Shown here one piece after another: positions 59,341 through 64,000 of a stretch of DNA of 64,000 nucleotides. How positions within the stretch are numbered: position 1 is the first letter of the stretch; every line of letters begins with the position of its first letter. This DNA is from Rhodeus uyekii (taxonomy: Eukaryota; Chordata; Actinopteri; Cypriniformes; Acheilognathidae). Location of the stretch: assembly GCA_037043235.1 (NCBI GenBank), contig JAWRVZ010000056.1:2625001-2689000 (forward strand). Direction: 5' to 3'. A model generated the notes under the pieces. It was not told the origin of the DNA. It ran no database searches and worked only from the letters and a program-made list of their open reading frames with translations. The translations under genes and the position numbers were made by a program.

Positions 59341-59580
59341 TCGAGACGCTGTATCTTCTGCCTCAGTTCCTCGCACCTTCCAGGCTTGCTTCAGACTCTC
59401 CTCTAAGCTGTCGCTTCCAGTTTCAAGTGCGCTTTTATCATCCTGGTTCATGACTTCACACTCGTTATATAAATTTCATAGTGCTTCACAAGATGACATG
59501 CCAAGGCATTCCGTTAGTGTTTTGACGCAGCGTCTCATTCCCTCTTCAGGGAACTATGGTTACATACGTAACCTGAGACA

Positions 59581-62500
59581 TTTTTGTTGTGTAAATGCAC
59601 TCATGCCACCTCTTAGCAGCATGAATCAGTCTGTGGAAAGATACATAAACGCATGTTCAGAAACACTTCTGTGCCATCTTTGCAATGTAAATTTTCCATA
59701 ATTCGAAAAAAATAATAATAACATCACATTTTATCATTTTACTGGTGCCGCTGTTTTATAAAAACAATGCCACAACAGGACATGCATTACAGGAATTTTT
59801 CCACAATAACATTTTAAGGAGAAAATTGTCTACAACTGGAAGGCTGAGGCACACTTTGATGAAAAAAAAGTTGTTTTCGTGGTTTAAAATAATACCAAAG
59901 GGCCAAGAAGTAATAATACCAAGAAGGTCTGTGTGTATTTTAAGCCCCATGGGACTGACCATGTAAATGACTGTTCCTTGTCGAAAAATATAGAGCATCT
60001 ATGTGTCGTGTGTGAGAGATGACAAGTCACCCTTTTATCCACTTAATCAATGAGCTTGACCTTTGTTGCTTGCACCATGCTGAGTGATTAAAACCAAGCC
60101 TCGATGTGAATGTGGTGCAGGAGCGGAAACCCGCTGGACAAGATGGAGTGCCTTCTGTTGCAGTTAGTGACTATTGTCATTGAAAATGCATCAACAAGAG
60201 AAACTTTAGCCAACTCTCTAAACTGAATACTTTTGTATATTATTTGTCTTTTGATTTAACCTGGAGGATTTTACCCCATACATAAAGAATATAGCCAATC
60301 ATAACAGAGGTCAATTACAGTACATTTGCCATTTTGAACGTTTAAAGAGAAAAAAATGGGCCAGAGAAAAATGAGGTGGACATTTTAAAATATATAATAT
60401 AGAAATAAAGCAGAAAGCAAAGAAGTGTGAGCAGGGAGATTAAAGCTGCAGTCTGATATGTTGTCTCAAACTGGAATTCACTCAACACTTCTGTTAAACC
60501 TTAAGATAATCCTGAAGTGGCTTTTCCTGGCCTACGTCCAAAACGCTCTTAACAAATATGTCATAGGTGGATGAGTGCTGGGGTAGGGGTGTCCTGAGGG
60601 TGACAGATTTATAATGGCCATGCTAAAAACCTCCATGTAAATCAATGCAAATGCTTTCAAGCAGCAAGTTTGACATTTATGCAAAACAAAACCATGCGTG
60701 ATATGAAGGAAAGGACAAGCTGGGAATGGCTAAAGTTTGTGAGAGGATTTTTGTATAGGTTAAAAAAATGCTTGAATTGTTTTACCTATTAGAATGCTAC
60801 AAAACATTTTATGCAGCTCGTCTAATGCAACCTGTATGGAAGAGATAAATACTATTTACAGGACTTTTTTTCATATTTCAAGGCAAGGAACCTGTAGAAA
60901 AACTTTGAAAAAAGTGTTATCTCAAACACAAAAGCACTGTCTAATAACACCCTCATAGGATGTTGGGTGTCACAGGGTCACTTTAAACTTGTCAGTTGCC
61001 AAATCTGGGTCAAACACTCAAGGTTTGGTTTCAGCACAAATTGCTCCTCCAGTGTACATTGTCGAGATTTTTACTTCATCCTGTGCCGTAAAATATCTAG
61101 TTTCTCTTGTGTATGGGTGTGTAGGGCTAAACACCAGATTGTCTGTTCCTGCTGCTCTACCTTGAGGCCTGTATATATGTCTCACAGTGTAACAGTCTGA
61201 ACTGCTGTTTACAAAGAATGATGGAAGGTGAAATACGACTACAGCTGATATTATTCTTTTGAACAGGAACATTTTAAAGCCAATGGAGGGAAACACATTT
61301 CGTTTTCCAGATATTAGTGTATGATGAAGTATGACCCCCTCATTATGCCTCTACAAAGTAATTATTTAAACTGGCCCCACACAGAATAGTGCTCTTTTTT
61401 GCATGGAGATATCGAACTAGTCTAGAATTATGCAAATGTGTGAGAATGTCATGTGACTCAACCCACTCAGCACAAAAAGAGCCCCTAATTACATTAGTTT
61501 AAATGAAGGCTGCCGACCGCTTGAGGTGCGCAGCAGTGACAGAGAGCCACAGACAATGTGCGTTAATGTCGTGACACTGTGTCCCGACAGGTTAACGGCA
61601 CCCATCTGTGGCCGGCGCAGACACATCTAATTTGTCGGCCGAGTCTAAATTTTTTTGTCGCTTTACACCCATTTAGCGGCAGTTGCTGTCAGCCCTCTAG
61701 AGAGGAAATTCAGAACTTTTCACAGGCTTGTGGTCCTGAAGTGCGGCTTAAAAGCCTGTAATTAAGGACTGCTGTGTGCAAATGACAAATCCCAGTTATG
61801 ACATGCAGGCAGAACAAGAAAGGGTCTTTATGACACTCGGGAGACAGGTACTGGTCGAGGTTTTTCAGGGTTGGCCTTAAATGAGTGGCATTATTATCTC
61901 CGGTTATTTCCCCCGGAATGTACAAACACCATCTTCCAGCACTGTATGGGTATAATTTGAAGATTCAAGGTCTTGTGTACCAGAAATCAGCTTTTAAGGA
62001 TATGCTGATGATTGTCAGTTAAAGGCTAATATGACGTTTATTGAACTCCGAAAAGAAATTTAGATGAGGGAACTTCTGTTTTGGACCTCATTTGCATCAA
62101 ATTATGCATGTTTGTAACTGTTCCTTGGAATATGGTTTGTCAAATCCGTCTATGTCGAAATATATTGTGTTTTTTTTTCCATGATCCTTTTTATTTAAAC
62201 AGCCGCTGTAGAAAAATTAAGTTTGGTCACACAACACGGGTATTGTGGAGCAGCTAACTCAAAGTTGTGATGCTAACAACCTAATTATTTTTTTCAGTAG
62301 TATGACAGTAACTTTTTTTTGATAGAAACAAGCTAATTGTTCCGATATTCTTAATATTTGTTTTATGTCAATTCATCATAGACTTTCTGGTACTGTTGGG
62401 AAGTTTGATTTGTTTGAATAAATTGCTTCATTCAGTCAGTTTGTTGTTAAATAAATGCTGAAATTCTTTTTTGGTCACATTTTCAGGTTCCAATTCTCAC

Positions 62501-64000
62501 TATTAAGTAACTATTAACTCGTTACTTTAAAAAAAAAAAAACGTTCAATTCATCAAATAATCCTGAAAAAAGTGTATCAAAGTTTCTTCCAATATATTGA
62601 GCAGCACAGCTGTTTCAACGTTGTTAATAATCAGAAAGGATAATTTGACACTGATGCTGAAAATGTAGCTTTAAGTTGAATTTTAAACTATATTAAAATA
62701 GACAACAGTTATGTTAAATTTTAATAATATTTTACAATACTAACATTTTCAGTGAATTTCTGATAATTCAAATAACTGTAGCGTTGATGAGTACAAGATA
62801 CTTCTTTTAAAAACATTAATAATTTTACCGACCCAAAAACTCACATAATCATTTGAGTCACACTTAGTAGTGTTCACAAAAGTTCCAGTGTCAAATGATG
62901 CGAGTTTTCAGGATACCTGTCAGTATTTTTTCCCCCACAATTCCAGGAAGCAGAATTCCCTTTACCTTTAAATTATGAATAGTTTGTCGCTTGGCAAGAC
63001 ACCAGTACTCTCAAATCAGTAATGTCTCTTAGATGTCTAAATACTCTCAGTGTAATTATTGCGATCTGACTTCCAAAAGTCAGCCTTTTTAAAACAGACA
63101 GTAGGACAAATAGTGTACAGCTCTCCTCACACCTCATAGCTTACGCCTGTGACCACAAGAAGAAACTTGTTAGCAGAACATTTCTTCTGGCCAAGTGCCA
63201 AGGACTCAAGGGGGGAGAAGATCGTAGGTTGACTAAAAACGCGCGGGGGAGGGGAGAACCGCAAGACACTAGAGCTAATCCATTTATTAAAAGCATTGAC
63301 TGCTAGCATCTGATATTAATTCCTAATCAGGGGTTAATTAAACGAAAAATCATCTGAGATCAGGCTGTGATATGGTGGAGAATGAGGGCATTCTTAGGGG
63401 AGTATGACAGATTGTTGTCCCTCTTTTGTGTCCACTGTTGGAGATCACACTGAGAGTGAAAGATACAGATGTAGCCGCTTACAGACATGAAATAAGTCTG
63501 GAGGACCTGGAGAAGTGAAAATGCTTGTGAATGGGTTCAGTATCTCCATGTGAAAAATGACTTTAGAAACCTAGCAAACAAGTCTTGGCAATTTGAAAAG
63601 ATAACCTTGCTTAAGGCAAATGCAAATGTGAACACAAATTCTTAAATATGAAGAGGATTATCGGTTCAGATAATCAGAAGAGAGTATCAGTTAAGGTGAA
63701 CGAGTTTGTTTCTAGATGTTTCCACTTTGAGTTGTTTATAAAGGCAGCAGCTTCCAAACATTTGTCCTGAAAATGTAAGTAAATAGAATTTATTTATTTA
63801 TTTATTTTCATTCTCTCATTTATTCCAGATGGATATGGTTTTATTATTGTAGATTACATAAATTATGTTGAAATGTTTTGGACAGATTTTTTTGGAATGA
63901 CAATCCAGCTGTTTAAAATGCTACTACTGCAAAGTCTACATTTACAGTATTTGTTTTATTCCAATCACTGTGGAGTCTTTCCAGTAAAGTTTAAGCATGT
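59581..64000. other. unassigned DNA to window end
   Basis: No gene is seen. AT-rich parts surround more complex ones at 60960-61300, 61480-61910 and 63100-63500. A 'ttta' stutter lies near 63788-63806. No transposon ends were recognised. Confidence 0.45.
61480..61910. other. candidate conserved noncoding element
   Basis: A complex, balanced, repeat-free stretch ('ggttaacggcacccatctgt', 'gcggcagttgctgtcagccc') standing out from its AT-rich surroundings. No coding evidence; small frames on both strands lack domains. Assigned on texture only. Confidence 0.3.

Larger units (their letters stand above)
58313..59580 (+). mobile_element. DIRS fragment: linker, recombinase, terminal repeat
   Basis: Starts within the segment after RNase H ('LDAMVQTWLRLHLYDF', from about 58324), runs through YR, then the internal complementary region (59281-59340) and the right terminal repeat, ending '...tacatacgtaacctgaga' at about 59580. 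gag, RT and the left end are absent, so the copy is 5' truncated. Its terminal-repeat part contains 'cctcagttcctcgcacc' and 'atcatcctggttcatgac', as in the other copies. Confidence 0.8.

Overview
The window reads as teleost nuclear DNA, most likely from a cyprinid (zebrafish/carp relative). It is AT-rich and has no bacterial-type gene packing. The repeats are ones typical of cyprinid genomes: a tRNA-derived SINE ending in 'ggataaaagtgtctgcc', an L2-like LINE tail ending 'ctatataaataaaggtgacttga', dispersed repeats with 'ggttcaccca...' ends, Tc1 and pogo-like DNA transposons, and many DIRS-type retrotransposon fragments. I find no host protein-coding gene, no convincing exon and no functional tRNA or rRNA gene. 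The best description is a gene desert or very large intron filled with old, nested mobile elements.

Layout. 1-9.6 kb: mostly unassigned DNA with a 182-bp Tc1 deletion derivative, a hAT-like MITE and dispersed repeats. 9.6-12 kb: a minus-strand Tc1 relic interrupted by a SINE and abutting an L2-like LINE tail, then a dispersed repeat with an internal minisatellite. 14.4-15.3 kb: a strong inverted repeat followed by the 3' end of a pogo/Tigger-like transposon. 16.6-21.4 kb: unassigned DNA with segments that look like candidate conserved noncoding elements. 21.4-23.7 kb: a gag-only DIRS derivative split by a pogo-like element that carries a long palindrome. 27.3-32.9 kb: a composite of DIRS copies in opposite orientations with gag, reverse transcriptase (RT), RNase H and tyrosine recombinase (YR) remnants, plus a solo LTR. 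36.4-37.2 kb: a Gypsy LTR with a scrap of pol. 37.8 and 43.4 kb: SINEs. 46.5-48.3 kb: a Tc1 relic with a hAT-like MITE inside it, then a dispersed repeat. 54.1-56.1 kb: a dispersed repeat, a pogo-like MITE and a DIRS RT remnant. 58.3-59.6 kb: a DIRS YR remnant with its internal complementary region.

The genes present are all decayed transposon genes. The DIRS copies together display the family's full architecture: inverted terminal repeats, gag, RT with a YxDD motif, RNase H, YR and an internal complementary region. Each copy is broken differently, and none looks autonomous. Family assignments come from recognising motifs and terminal sequences. No database search was run.
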